Part shown: piece by piece, positions 41,094 through 51,154 of the stretch | Position numbering within the stretch: position 1 is the stretch's first letter | Layout of the letters: each line of letters opens with the position of its first letter | NCBI GenBank assembly: GCA_021204905.1 | Contig: JAJPYN010000008.1 | Coordinates: forward strand, 310,001 to 374,000 | DNA: 64,000 nt | From: Prevotella sp. | Lineage (GTDB): Bacteria; Bacteroidota; Bacteroidia; Bacteroidales; Bacteroidaceae | Reading direction: 5' to 3' | The notes under the pieces: generated by a model | Told to the model about the DNA's origin: nothing | What the model saw: only the letters and a program-made list of their open reading frames with translations | Database searches by the model: none | Position numbers and translations under genes: made by a program

Positions 41094-43682
41094 TTAAATT
41101 TCTTCAATCGCTTCGCTGCGCAACCACCCCTCGCGCCCGTCGCTCAGCCTCACGCCGCGCCAGCCCTTGATGTCGCGGTCGGTGATGTCCACGCGCGTGC
41201 CTTCGTGAAGCGTCATCACGTTGCCCGAGCCCTCCGACGGCGTCTTCTTCACCGCCACCGCCGGCGAGATGATTATCGCTCCGTCGCGGTTCTGCCCGAG
41301 GCGCTTCTGTTGCCAAGCCAGCAGCGTCGTTGCGGCGAACAGCACGGCGCAGACCACCGCCGCGTAGAAGCCCGTCTTCACCATCCACAGGCGCGGCGCG
41401 AAGAGGTAGGCCAGCAGCAGGAGCAGCATCAGGATGAAGCACGCGATCGAGATGCGCGTCCACACGTCGCTGTGGCAGATGTTCGCCAGCGATTTAAACC
41501 ACGTTACGAAGAACACCTCCGCCTCGGGCGTGAGCTTGTCGGCCGTGCGGCTGCGCGCCAGTTGCAGGTTGAAGCGTATGTCATCGTCCGACGGCGACAG
41601 TTTCAGCGCGCGTTCGTAGGCGAGGACGGCCTGCGTGATGTTCTCCGTGCGGTAATACGCGTTGCCGAGGTTGAAATACAATGCGGCGGACACGCCATCG
41701 GCAAGCACCTCGTTGTACTCCTTAATCGCCTCTTGATAGTTGCCCTTCGCGTATTCCGCATCCGCCATCTGCTTCGTCGCCTTCGCGCCGGAAACGGTCG
41801 GAACGGCGAGCATTATTGCCAGCAAAAGCATCGTCGCCGGCGCGGGTTTACGGCTTTTTCGTTGTCCTAACATCTCGTCGATTTTCGTTATTGCGCCGGC
41901 AGCCTTCTCGTAGACGGCGTCCATCTTGCCCTTCGCCTCGCCCGGCGCGTAACGCGCATATTCGCACTCGTCGATGGCGCCCACAAAGGCATCGGTGAGC
42001 TCGGCGTCGATGGCGCGCTCGGCAAATTGCTCGGCGACATATTCGCGCGACTGCTTCGCCACGGGGATGTTCAGCTTGTCGCCGGCGTAACCCCACAGCG
42101 CGCGGAGCACCTCGTTGTAAAAGGCTTCTTGCTTGTTTTGCGCCATGAGTTTCGCGGCCGCGCGCAACCGCCGTGTCGCCACCTTGTTCGCCTTGCGCCC
42201 TTTCATCCTGACGATGTTCGCGTTGTTCGCCGCGCGGCGCCGGAAGATGTAAACAATCGCGATGAACGCCAGCAGCGGCAGGAGGAGCGAAAGCCTGTGG
42301 GCGGTGCTGCCGAAGACATATTCGCCGGGGCGGTGCGTGGCGGAATGCCCTGTTTTCAAAGGCCGGATGTCGCCGTCGCGGTCCGACGAGAAATCGGTTA
42401 CCGACGTCTTGCCGCTGCCTTTGAGCACGTTGAGCGTGATGGGTGCGGCCGACAGCGTTTTATATTCTTTCGCGGCGGGGTCGAAGTAGACGAATTGCAG
42501 CGCGGGGATGGTGTATTTGCCTTGGTTGCGCGGCACGACGAGGTACTCGTAGACCATGCTCCCCGTCAATCCGCTTTGCGTCAAAGATGTCTTGTCGGTG
42601 GTCTTCGGGTCGTAGCTGTCGAAGTCCTTCGGGAACTCGATTGCCGGCTGTTTAATGAGCTTAAGATTGCCGCTGCCGCTGACCGTTACGCGAATGGTTA
42701 CGGGCTCGCCGGCGCGAACGGAGGTCTTGTCTGCCGTTGCCGTCATTTTAAACTGCCCTACCCCGCCGGAGAAGTTCGCCGGACGCTTAGGCAGCGGGTC
42801 GACTTGTATAGTTATAGCTGGCGCTTTCACGTCGCGCTTCACTTCGGTGTAGGCCGAGCCGCCGTTGAAGAACGCCTCGAAGGGGTCGACCGTTCTGTTG
42901 CGCTGCACGACCGTTCCTTCGAAGGTGATGCTCGGTATCTCGAGCTTGCCGGTCATCTGCGGGTACATCACGTACTGGCTCCACGTTACCGTGCGGTATT
43001 GCTTGCCGTCGACGGTCTCCACCTTGAAGCTTTTTTGTTGCGGCAAGGGCAGCTCCTGCGTGTGAAAGCCTGTCAGGTCGGGCATCTTGCCTTGCAGTTG
43101 GGTCAGGTCGACCTGCGAGAACACCTTGTAAGTCAACAGGATAGGCTCTTGCTCGAAGACGCGCGTCTTGTTGGCGCTGACGCGAATGAAAAGGTCGTTG
43201 CCGCTGACGGGCGTGCCGGACGAAGCCATATTGTCGTCGTTGCCGCTGCCGTGCATCCTCGGCGCGCCCTGCCGGCTTTGTTGCTGCGCCGTGCCGGAAA
43301 CGGTTACCTTCGCTGTGCCGGACGAGACGCTTTTGCCGCTGATCTCGGCCCTCGCCGCGGGGATGGTGTAGGTGCCGTTTTTCGCCGCGTAGAGGGTGTA
43401 GGTGTAGGTAATCGACGAGGAGGTCGACGTGTGGCCGTTGACAAACTGGATGCTCGACGAGCGCGAGGTGTACGGGCCGGAAACAACGTCAAGACCTTCG
43501 GGTACGTCGCCGATGCGGAACTTGTCAACATTTTGCGTGTTTACAACGTAAGACAAGCGGAAGTTCTCGCCGCACGACACCTGCGAAGGCACTTGCACGG
43601 AGATGGTCTGCGCTGCGGCGAAGGGTGCTGCGGCGAAGAGGAGGATGAGCGTTAAGCAATGTGTGAATGCTGTTCGTTTCAT
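41094..43682 (-). CDS. BatD-BatE fusion protein (aerotolerance operon)
   Basis: One uninterrupted ORF of 862 residues combining two usually separate Bat proteins. Residues 1-25 are a signal peptide. The BatD part follows, with immunoglobulin-like strands (ISVQVPSQVSCGENFRLSYV) and a membrane helix near residue 475. Around residue 615 a second hydrophobic stretch (PATMLLLAIMLAVPTVSG) looks like the old BatE signal peptide. After it come TPR repeats (ALYFNLGNAYYRTENITQAV), two membrane helices and a C-terminal SH3-like domain. Bat proteins are linked to oxygen tolerance in Bacteroides; the mechanism is unknown. Last gene of the operon. Confidence 0.85.
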   Translation of the reverse strand: MKRTAFTHCLTLILLFAAAPFAAAQTISVQVPSQVSCGENFRLSYVVNTQNVDKFRIGDVPEGLDVVSGPYTSRSSSIQFVNGHTSTSSSITYTYTLYAAKNGTYTIPAARAEISGKSVSSGTAKVTVSGTAQQQSRQGAPRMHGSGNDDNMASSGTPVSGNDLFIRVSANKTRVFEQEPILLTYKVFSQVDLTQLQGKMPDLTGFHTQELPLPQQKSFKVETVDGKQYRTVTWSQYVMYPQMTGKLEIPSITFEGTVVQRNRTVDPFEAFFNGGSAYTEVKRDVKAPAITIQVDPLPKRPANFSGGVGQFKMTATADKTSVRAGEPVTIRVTVSGSGNLKLIKQPAIEFPKDFDSYDPKTTDKTSLTQSGLTGSMVYEYLVVPRNQGKYTIPALQFVYFDPAAKEYKTLSAAPITLNVLKGSGKTSVTDFSSDRDGDIRPLKTGHSATHRPGEYVFGSTAHRLSLLLPLLAFIAIVYIFRRRAANNANIVRMKGRKANKVATRRLRAAAKLMAQNKQEAFYNEVLRALWGYAGDKLNIPVAKQSREYVAEQFAERAIDAELTDAFVGAIDECEYARYAPGEAKGKMDAVYEKAAGAITKIDEMLGQRKSRKPAPATMLLLAIMLAVPTVSGAKATKQMADAEYAKGNYQEAIKEYNEVLADGVSAALYFNLGNAYYRTENITQAVLAYERALKLSPSDDDIRFNLQLARSRTADKLTPEAEVFFVTWFKSLANICHSDVWTRISIACFILMLLLLLAYLFAPRLWMVKTGFYAAVVCAVLFAATTLLAWQQKRLGQNRDGAIIISPAVAVKKTPSEGSGNVMTLHEGTRVDITDRDIKGWRGVRLSDGREGWLRSEAIEEI

Positions 43683-43697
43683 GCGCTAACCTCCTGA

Positions 43698-44366
43698 TTA
43701 CCAATTCTTTTGCAACCGCCGGTTCTTCGGCTGCACCTGTTGTTTCTGCATCTTTTTCTGCACGTCTTCCTCGTCGCGCATGGCCGCCTGAAGGAGCTGC
43801 TCGGCGTTCTCGCGACTCATCTGTTCTTGTTGCTGTTGCTGCTGCTGTTGCTGCTGTTGCTGCTGATTCTGCTGCTTATTTTGGTCTTGTTTGTTCTGCT
43901 GATTATCCTTATTCTGTTGGTTATTTTTATCCTTTTGGTTCTTCATCTGCCGCTGGCAAAGGGCGAGGTTGTAACGCGTCTCGTCGTCGGCGGGGTTAAG
44001 GCGCAGGCTCTCTTTGTAGGCGTCGATAGCTTCGGAAAACATCTGATGGCCTTGGCAGACGACGCCGATGTTATGGTAGGCCTTCGAGCGGCGTAACTTA
44101 TTGGTTTCCAGCTTCGCAGCCGTTTCGAACTGCACTATTGCGGCGGAGTCTTTTTGCTCTTGGAGCAGCGCGCAGCCGAGGTTGTAAGCAGCCTGCGGGT
44201 TATTGCCGTTCGCGGCGCTTGCCTTGCGGTAATCGGCCTCGGCCTTGTCGAAGGTCTGGGTGCGGAAGAGGCGGTTGCCCTTGCGGATGTAGCGGCGGTC
44301 GGCTTGCGCGTGTGCGGCGAGGCAGAGGGCTGCCATTATGCAGATTGCGAAGATTCGTTTCATCAT
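43698..44366 (-). CDS. batC: BatC, TPR protein with polyglutamine tract
   Basis: 222-residue exported TPR protein of the Bat operon. Signal peptide MKRIFAICIMAALCLAAHA, then about three TPR units (KAYHNIGVVCQGHQMFSEAI; DETRYNLALCQ). The C-terminal third is Lys/Asn/Gln-rich with a run of 13 Gln (43827-43865) encoded by mixed CAA/CAG codons. Start is the first or second of two adjacent ATG codons. Located between batB and batD-batE. Confidence 0.88.
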   Translation of the reverse strand: MMKRIFAICIMAALCLAAHAQADRRYIRKGNRLFRTQTFDKAEADYRKASAANGNNPQAAYNLGCALLQEQKDSAAIVQFETAAKLETNKLRRSKAYHNIGVVCQGHQMFSEAIDAYKESLRLNPADDETRYNLALCQRQMKNQKDKNNQQNKDNQQNKQDQNKQQNQQQQQQQQQQQQQEQMSRENAEQLLQAAMRDEEDVQKKMQKQQVQPKNRRLQKNW

Positions 44367-44375
44367 TCGGTTGGT

Positions 44376-45416
44376 TTATTGCACCTTTGTTTTGCCTTTT
44401 CGCGCCTTGAAGATGCGGACGTTTTTCAGCAGCGGGTTCTTCACTTCGAGGATGAGCACTTCGAGGATGAGCAGCAGGAGGACGACGATGCCGATGGCCT
44501 GAAATTGCTCGTCGTATTCGCTGTAGATGACGCTGTCGACCTCGCCTTTTTGCAGGCGCGTGAGTTGCTCGTTGAGCAGTTGCTGCGCGGTGTTAGTGTT
44601 GTCGACGTGGATGTATTTGCCTTTGCCGGCTTGCGCTATTTCGCGGCACATCTGTTCGTTGAGCGCGGTCATGACGGTGTTGCCGCTGAGGTCGGTCATG
44701 TATCCTCCGCCGCCGAGCGGGATGGGTGCGCCTTTGGGGTCGCCCACGCCGAGGATGAAGACGTTGACGCCTTTCTTATAAGCATCTTGCGCGGCCTCGA
44801 CAGCACCGCCTTCATGGTCTTCGCCATCGGTGATGACGACCACCGCCTTGCCTGTTTTCGACTGCGTGAACGAGTTTACCGCGAGGCTGAGGGCTTGCGC
44901 GATGTCGGTGCCTTGCGAGGCGATCATCGACGGGTCGACGGCTTGCAGGAACATTTTCGCCGAGACGTAATCGGACGTGATGGGCAGTTGCACGAAGGCA
45001 TCTCCCGCGAAGACGACCACGCCCACCTTATCGTTTGAGAAATGGTTGATGAGGTTTTCCACGAGCAGCTTGCTTTTTTGCAACCTTGACGGCACGACAT
45101 CTTCGGCTTTCATCGAGTTGCTCACGTCGATGGCGATGATTATCTCGATGCCGTTGCGCTTCTCGTGAAGGATCTTGCTGCCCATCTGCGGGCGCGCGAG
45201 CATTACGATGACGAGTGCTGCTGCGGCCATCAACAACCAGAATTTCACGTTCGGCCGATAGTGCGACACGGCGGGCATCATTTGTCGCAGTAACTGTTTG
45301 TCGCCCAGACGTTTATATCGTTTTTTCTGCACCTGCCACATCCACAGCCTGACGAGCGCCATCAGGGGGATGACGACCAGCAGCCACAGGCAAATCGGGT
45401 TTTCGAATCTCAGCAT
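44376..45416 (-). CDS. batB: BatB, von Willebrand factor A membrane protein
   Basis: 346 residues. Two N-terminal membrane helices, then a VWA domain with the MIDAS metal site IAIDVSNSMKAED near residue 95 and VVVITDGEDHEGG, and a C-terminal membrane helix (AIGIVVLLLLILEVLIL). The VWA domain should face the periplasm. Paralogue of the upstream batA. 18 nt after batA. Confidence 0.93.
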   Translation of the reverse strand: MLRFENPICLWLLVVIPLMALVRLWMWQVQKKRYKRLGDKQLLRQMMPAVSHYRPNVKFWLLMAAAALVIVMLARPQMGSKILHEKRNGIEIIIAIDVSNSMKAEDVVPSRLQKSKLLVENLINHFSNDKVGVVVFAGDAFVQLPITSDYVSAKMFLQAVDPSMIASQGTDIAQALSLAVNSFTQSKTGKAVVVITDGEDHEGGAVEAAQDAYKKGVNVFILGVGDPKGAPIPLGGGGYMTDLSGNTVMTALNEQMCREIAQAGKGKYIHVDNTNTAQQLLNEQLTRLQKGEVDSVIYSEYDEQFQAIGIVVLLLLILEVLILEVKNPLLKNVRIFKARKGKTKVQ

Positions 45417-45434
45417 AGCGACGGGTGTTTTGGT

Positions 45435-46433
45435 TTATGGTATGCGCCGGAGCAGCGTTGTCCGCAATAGTATTTCGAGCAGCAGGACGATGAGCGCGGC
45501 GAAGGCGAAGGGTGCGAACACGTCGTAGCGTTTGGAGAATTTCTGCACGGTGAGCTTTGTTTTCTCGAGCTTGTCGATGTCGTCGTAGATTTGCCGGAGC
45601 TCCTTGTTATTAGTGGCGCGGTAGTACTTTCCGCCGGCCGTCGACGCGATGGTTTGCAGCGTTTTCTCGTCGATTTCGGCCGGGATGTTAACATACTGCA
45701 CGCCTCCGGCGACGGGTATGGGATATGGCGCCACTTTGTTTGTGCCGAGCCCGATGGTGTAGACGCGGATGCCGAGCGCGTGGGCCATTTGCGCCGAGGT
45801 GATGGGCGAGATCTCGCCGCAGTTGTTCGCCCCGTCGGTGAGGATTATCGCCACTTTGCTCTTCGCTTTCGACTCTTTCAGGCGCGACACGGCGTTGGCC
45901 AAGCCCATTCCGATGGCTGTTCCGTCGGCGATGAGGCCCTTTGCAGACAGGTCGGTGCGCACGGCGTGAAGGAGGTTTTGCAGCGTGGCGTGGTCGGTGG
46001 TCATCGGGCACTGCGTGAATGCCTCGCCTGCGAAGATCGTAAGGCCAATGTTATCGTTCGGACGGCCAGCTATAAACCGCGCCGCGACGTTTTTTGCCGC
46101 CTCCATGCGGTTGGGTTTAAGGTCTTCGGCGAGCATCGACGTTGAAATATCTACCGCCATCATTATGTCAATGCCTTCGGTCGTGCGGCTGTCCCACGAG
46201 TTTTGCGTTTGCGGCCGCGCCATAACGGTTACGATGAGCGCGAAGGCGAGGCACCTGAGCAGCATAGGCAGGTGGATGAGGCGCGTGCGCCAACTGCGCG
46301 GGGTGTCGAGGAATACGGCGGTGTCGCTCACGCGCATGGTCGGCTCGTTACGGCGGCGGTAAAGGAAATACCACAGCACATACGGGATGAGCAATAGCAG
46401 CAGTACGAAATATTCTTTGTTAGCAAATTCCAT
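45435..46433 (-). CDS. batA: BatA, von Willebrand factor A membrane protein
   Basis: 332 residues with the same plan as BatB: two membrane helices at the N-terminus, VWA domain with MIDAS MAVDISTSMLAEDLKPNR and VAIILTDGANNCGEISP, and a C-terminal membrane helix (AFAALIVLLLEILL). BatA and BatB probably interact through the VWA domains in the periplasm. Between the 355-residue exported protein and batB. Confidence 0.93.
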   Translation of the reverse strand: MEFANKEYFVLLLLLIPYVLWYFLYRRRNEPTMRVSDTAVFLDTPRSWRTRLIHLPMLLRCLAFALIVTVMARPQTQNSWDSRTTEGIDIMMAVDISTSMLAEDLKPNRMEAAKNVAARFIAGRPNDNIGLTIFAGEAFTQCPMTTDHATLQNLLHAVRTDLSAKGLIADGTAIGMGLANAVSRLKESKAKSKVAIILTDGANNCGEISPITSAQMAHALGIRVYTIGLGTNKVAPYPIPVAGGVQYVNIPAEIDEKTLQTIASTAGGKYYRATNNKELRQIYDDIDKLEKTKLTVQKFSKRYDVFAPFAFAALIVLLLEILLRTTLLRRIP

Positions 46434-46445
46434 AGCGACGCGATT

Positions 46446-47513
46446 TTAGAAGAGCTGCATAACGCGGAAGATGATGTAACAAAGGATAATGACGACGGCG
46501 GCGGTGATGATTGCAAGCAGCGCTTTAATCAGTTTGCGGCTTTCCTGCACGCGGCGGTCGGTCTCGCTCAGCTTGGGCGTGATGCGCTCTTCGCGCTCGG
46601 TCTCCTGCGTCTTGGTGCGGTCGATGAAGTTGACGGCATTGACGAGGTTGATGTCGTTTTCGTTGGCGGGCGTGGAATATTTGGCGAACTTCACAAGGTC
46701 GGCCACGCGGAAGAGGTTGCGCAGCTCGTCGATCATCTCGTCGTTGCCCGCATTTTGAAGTGCCGAAATAATCTCGCTGCTGGTCATCTCCATCGCCGAG
46801 AAGCCGAACCGCTCTTCGATGTAGCGGCGCAGCGTGTCGGTGAGCTTCGTGTAATAAAGCTTCTGGTCGCTGTCGTTGTAAATCTTCTCGCCCTTGATTT
46901 TCTCGATGGCAGAAAGGGCTTTCTGGTGCGCCGGGATATGGCGGATGATGAGGATGCGGCTGATGATCGGCTTGTTTTGCTTGAAGCGGATGTAAAGGTA
47001 AATCGCGGCGGCGATAAGCAGGAACATCACCACTGAGAGCCAGTAGATGCCGCGCCATTCGCTCCAAAGGAAAGGATTGTCCTGCACGTCTTTCGGGGGG
47101 AAGAACGAGTCGAGCGCAGTGGTGTCTACTTCTACAGTTAACACTTTGAGAGCCAGCGGGTTAGTGCGGTATTCCTTACCTGATACTTTAACAGTTTGTT
47201 CCGGGATTTTGTATGCGTCTTCGTCGAAACTTGTCAGCAGCCACTTGCGGCGGACGATTGTTTTGCCCTTCGCTTTTTCGACTGTTTCGCTTGCATCGCC
47301 CACGATTTCCACTCCGGGCGTGATGATGTCGCGATCCTTGAATTGCGGCATCTGCACCACGGCGCTGTCGGGCGCGGAGACGGAGAGGGTGAGCCCAACT
47401 TGCTGGCCGATGAAGATTGCCATCGAGTCGAGCGCGGCCTCAACAGTTACGTCCTGCGCCGTACCGGCAAGCGGGCAAAGAGCCGCGAGGATTATCAAAA
47501 GCTGCTTTCTCAT
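46446..47513 (-). CDS. Bat-operon exported membrane protein
   Basis: 355 residues: signal peptide (MRKQLLIILAALCPLAGTAQ), a beta-rich periplasmic domain of about 130 residues with BatD-like strands, a membrane helix near residue 165 (WLSVVMFLLIAAAIYLYIRF), a cytoplasmic helical domain (LRRYIEERFGFSAMEMTSSE), and a C-terminal membrane helix. It occupies the usual position between the DUF58 gene and batA in Bacteroidetes. No enzyme motif. Overlaps the DUF58 gene by 4 nt. Confidence 0.8.
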   Translation of the reverse strand: MRKQLLIILAALCPLAGTAQDVTVEAALDSMAIFIGQQVGLTLSVSAPDSAVVQMPQFKDRDIITPGVEIVGDASETVEKAKGKTIVRRKWLLTSFDEDAYKIPEQTVKVSGKEYRTNPLALKVLTVEVDTTALDSFFPPKDVQDNPFLWSEWRGIYWLSVVMFLLIAAAIYLYIRFKQNKPIISRILIIRHIPAHQKALSAIEKIKGEKIYNDSDQKLYYTKLTDTLRRYIEERFGFSAMEMTSSEIISALQNAGNDEMIDELRNLFRVADLVKFAKYSTPANENDINLVNAVNFIDRTKTQETEREERITPKLSETDRRVQESRKLIKALLAIITAAVVIILCYIIFRVMQLF

Positions 47514-48376
47514 CGCTGTTTGAATAAAAGGATCATCGCCTTAACATAATCGTCGTCGGTGGCGATGGCGGTCCAGTCGATATTGCACTTGGCAAAGGTC
47601 TCGCCCAACTGCTGTTGCCGCTGGCGCCACGCGCGCTCGTGAGCCGTCCGCAGCTTCTTCGACGACGTGTCGACAATCAGCTCGCGACCCGTTTCGGCGT
47701 CTTCAACCTTCATCAACCCGGCATCGGGCAAGCGGCGGGCGAAAGCGTCGTAAATCTGAATTGCGGCGACATCGTGCTTGCGACCGGCTATTTGCAGCTC
47801 CTTGTCGAACGGCCGGCGGTCGTAGAAGTCGCTGATGAGGAAGACGGTGGTGCGCCGTTTGAGCATGCGCGTCAGGTAGCTCGCGGCCTCGCCGATATTG
47901 GTCAGGCGGCTCTCCGGGCGGAAGTCGAGCAACTCGCGGATGATGTAAAGGATGTGCTTGCGGCCCTTCTTCGGAGGAATATATTTTTCCACGCGGTCCG
48001 AGAAGAACAGCACGCCCACTTTATCGTTGTTCTCGATGGCGGAGAAGGCCAATGTGGACGCAATCTCGGCCGTCAGCTCGCGCTTCGTCTCGCCGCGTGT
48101 GCCGAAATCGAGCGAGCCGGAGACGTCGACCATAAGCAAAACGGTCAGTTCGCGCTCTTCCTCGAACACCTTGACGAACGGCCGGTGGAACCGCGCGGTA
48201 ACGTTCCAATCGATGTCGCGGATGTCGTCGCCGAACTGGTATTCGCGCACCTCGCTGAACGCCATGCCGCGCCCGCGATAGGCCGAATGGTATTCGCCCG
48301 CGAAGATGTTCTGGCTCAGGCCGCGAGCCTTAATCTCAATCTTCCTTACCTTTTTAAGTAGTTCCGACGTGTCCAC
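47510..48376 (-). CDS. DUF58 domain protein with VWA fold
   Basis: 288 residues, no signal peptide. RGMAFSEVREYQFGDDIRDIDW is the DUF58 signature (GRGMAFSEVREYQ then DIDWNVTARFHRPFVK). A MIDAS-type DVSGSLDFG follows near residue 90. DUF58 proteins act with MoxR ATPases, whose gene is immediately upstream (18 nt), as chaperone-like metal or protein maturation systems. Cytoplasmic. Confidence 0.92.
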   Translation of the reverse strand: MDTSELLKKVRKIEIKARGLSQNIFAGEYHSAYRGRGMAFSEVREYQFGDDIRDIDWNVTARFHRPFVKVFEEERELTVLLMVDVSGSLDFGTRGETKRELTAEIASTLAFSAIENNDKVGVLFFSDRVEKYIPPKKGRKHILYIIRELLDFRPESRLTNIGEAASYLTRMLKRRTTVFLISDFYDRRPFDKELQIAGRKHDVAAIQIYDAFARRLPDAGLMKVEDAETGRELIVDTSSKKLRTAHERAWRQRQQQLGETFAKCNIDWTAIATDDDYVKAMILLFKQR

Positions 48377-48394
48377 TTCCGCCGCTGTTTAGCC

Positions 48395-49390
<996 letters not shown>

Positions 49391-49394
49391 AATT

Positions 49395-49497
49395 GTTTTT
49401 GATTTTATCGCGTTTTGAATTTTATCTTACTTCGAACTTTAATCGCAGTTTGAACTTATCTTACTTCGAACTTTTATCGCGTTTGAATTTCGTCGCG
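49395..49497 (-). repeat. Three tandem units in the moxR leader
   Basis: Reading toward moxR, a 32-37-nt unit (TTCAAAC, then GCGAT, AAAGTTCGAAGTAAGAT) is repeated twice almost fully, and a third partial copy runs up to the moxR ATG. It lies downstream of the promoter, so it is transcribed as 5' UTR. Confidence 0.65.
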
Positions 49498-49527
49498 TAA
49501 TACTACATAATCGCCGTTTACTTCGCG

Positions 49528-49535
49528 CAAAATTA
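49528..49535 (-). promoter_or_regulatory. Promoter -7 element of the moxR-bat operon
   Basis: Minus-strand TAATTTTG matches TAnnTTTG and implies a leader of about 130 nt made largely of the tandem repeat. No good -33 is seen. The rest of the 49391-49659 gap shows no gene. Confidence 0.5.
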
Positions 49536-49659
49536 CAACAAAAGCGCACCCTGCCGCCCGCCGCCCGCTCTTTATTAAACAAATTTCATACGAGACGGGA
49601 GCATTTAAGACTTTTTTGCCGCGCAAAGCGAAACAATGCAGCGAAAAGTCAGGCAAACT

Positions 49660-50238
49660 TCACTCGCAAAACTCCTTCAACGCTTCATAAAGGCGCTGCA
49701 CGGGAAGGCCCATCACATTGAAATAACTGCCGCGAATGCCCGTTACGCCGACGCAGCCGATCCACTCCTGCACGCCGTACGCGCCGGCCTTGTCGAGCGG
49801 TTGGTAGCGACTGACATAATACGCGATGTCCTCGTCGGAAAGCGGCGCGAACGACACGTCGGAGATGCAGGAGAAACTGCGCGTTTTCGCCGTCGTGCGA
49901 AGGCAGCAACCCGTAACCACGCGGTGCGTCCTGCCCGACAATTTCGCCAGCATCCGCCGCGCCGCAGCAAGGTCTTCGGGCTTGCCCAACACCTCGTCGC
50001 CAAGCACAACAATCGTGTCGGCGGTGATGAGCAGTTCGTCGGCGGCAATCTCGTAGGCGGCGGACTTCTTTTTGCAAATAAACTCGGCAATCTCCAGCGG
50101 CGGCAAATCCGGCGGATAACTCTCGTCGACGCCGCTCTTTAAACGAATCTCAAACGGCACATCAAGCGCGGAAAGCAACTCCTTACGCCGCGGCGAACCG
50201 CTCGCCAGCACAATCTTATATTTCGAACTAAGCATCAC
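49660..50238 (-). CDS. maf: Maf-like nucleotide pyrophosphatase
   Basis: 192 residues. Cleaves non-canonical or modified nucleoside triphosphates (dTTP/UTP-type) as a house-cleaning enzyme; formerly called a septum formation inhibitor. VLASGSPRRKELLSAL is the N-terminal signature, with TADTIVVLGDEVLGKPED and GAYGVQEWIGCVG also conserved. Two adjacent ATG codons begin the gene (MMLSSKYK); the codons LSSKY match the repeat unit that fills the upstream gap. Confidence 0.94.
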   Translation of the reverse strand: MMLSSKYKIVLASGSPRRKELLSALDVPFEIRLKSGVDESYPPDLPPLEIAEFICKKKSAAYEIAADELLITADTIVVLGDEVLGKPEDLAAARRMLAKLSGRTHRVVTGCCLRTTAKTRSFSCISDVSFAPLSDEDIAYYVSRYQPLDKAGAYGVQEWIGCVGVTGIRGSYFNVMGLPVQRLYEALKEFCE

Positions 50239-50349
50239 TTTATTTCAAAAAACATCACTTTATTTCGAACTAATCCTTTTACTTCAACTAAGCCCTTTAC
50301 TTCAAACTAAAACCTTTTATTTCAAACTAACCTTTTATTTCAAACTAAC
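50224..50349 (-). repeat. Tandem repeats between kdsC and maf that copy the maf start
   Basis: Six to seven units of about 18 nt built on TTAGTTTGAAATAAA run from just after the kdsC stop into maf. The last unit is the maf coding sequence itself (CTTAGTTCGAAATATAAG), and GTGATG before the maf start is also duplicated. They read as successive duplications of the gene start. Confidence 0.65.
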
Positions 50350-50364
50350 CTTCCCTTTTCGCCC

Positions 50365-50883
50365 TTACCAACCGAAGGCCTCGCCGCCGGCCATCCACTT
50401 GCCTTGCGCGCGAAGCACCTGCTCGAGAATGTCGCGCCCGACGCCCTCGCCGCCGGCCTTGTCCGACACGTACACGCTCAGCGATTTCACCTCCGCGCAA
50501 GCGTCCTTCGGGCAACACGGGCAACCGACAAGCTGCATCACCTCATAGTCGGGGATGTCGTCGCCAACGTAAATAATCTCCTCCGCCGACAGCCCGTACT
50601 TGCGCGTGAAATCGTTGTAAGCATTAGTCTTCACTGCACTTCCCGAATAAATATCCTCGACGCCCAAAGCGGCAAAACGCACGCGCACAGCCTCCGTCCG
50701 CCCGCCCGTGATCACCGCCACGCGAAGGCCCGTCTTCATCGCCAGCTGAATGGCGTAACCGTCCTTGATATTCGCCGTGCGCAGCGGCTCGCCCGAGGCC
50801 GACAGCGTGATGGTCTGGCGCGAGAGCACACCGTCGACATCGAAGATCACGGCGCGAATTTTTGTTAAATCATAGTTAATCAT
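50365..50883 (-). CDS. kdsC: 3-deoxy-D-manno-octulosonate 8-phosphate phosphatase
   Basis: 172-residue HAD phosphatase making KDO for LPS. Motif I is [11 protein letters not shown], followed by [10 protein letters not shown] and the acidic motif [13 protein letters not shown]. The small cap-less C1-type HAD fold and length match KdsC tetramers. It precedes maf on the same strand, separated by a 126-nt repeat region. Confidence 0.92.
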   Translation of the reverse strand: MINYDLTKIRAVIFDVDGVLSRQTITLSASGEPLRTANIKDGYAIQLAMKTGLRVAVITGGRTEAVRVRFAALGVEDIYSGSAVKTNAYNDFTRKYGLSAEEIIYVGDDIPDYEVMQLVGCPCCPKDACAEVKSLSVYVSDKAGGEGVGRDILEQVLRAQGKWMAGGEAFGW

Positions 50884-50990
50884 TGTTGCAAAACCCGCTT
50901 AAATCGTCTGCGAAATTAAGAATATTCCCCCGTGCGGCTTGCCTTAACCGCGTTAAATTGTGTTGCGAGCGGAGTTTGAAACTTGAAAAC

Positions 50991-51066
50991 TTTATCTTAG
51001 TTGCTACTAAAACGCGACTCAATTGTGCGGCAGGACACACAGCCTTAAATGTTTGGTTCGTTTCAA
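50991..51066 (-). repeat. Dispersed intergenic repeat, copy 5
   Basis: On the minus strand it begins TTGAAACGAACCAAACATTT and ends TTTTAGTAGCAACTAAGATA. Here the core is a near-perfect small dyad (TTAGT, four bases, ACTAA). It lies in the divergent gap between kdsC and the Y-family polymerase. Confidence 0.72.
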
Positions 51067-51125
51067 TAGTTTCGGCTAACTAAAAAGGCAAGCCTTAAAG
51101 CAAGCTGCGGCAAAGCAATTTTTTA

Positions 51126-51133
51126 TATCTTTG
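51126..51133 (+). promoter_or_regulatory. Promoter -7 element of the Y-family polymerase
   Basis: TATCTTTG, 21 nt before the ATG at 51155. No SOS (LexA) box or convincing -33 is visible. Confidence 0.55.
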
Positions 51134-51154
51134 CAACGCCCGAACACGCCTTTT

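Noticed and set aside
49474..49656. 60-codon minus-strand ORF before moxR
   Set aside because: It runs through the predicted promoter and leader repeat, and has no recognisable features.
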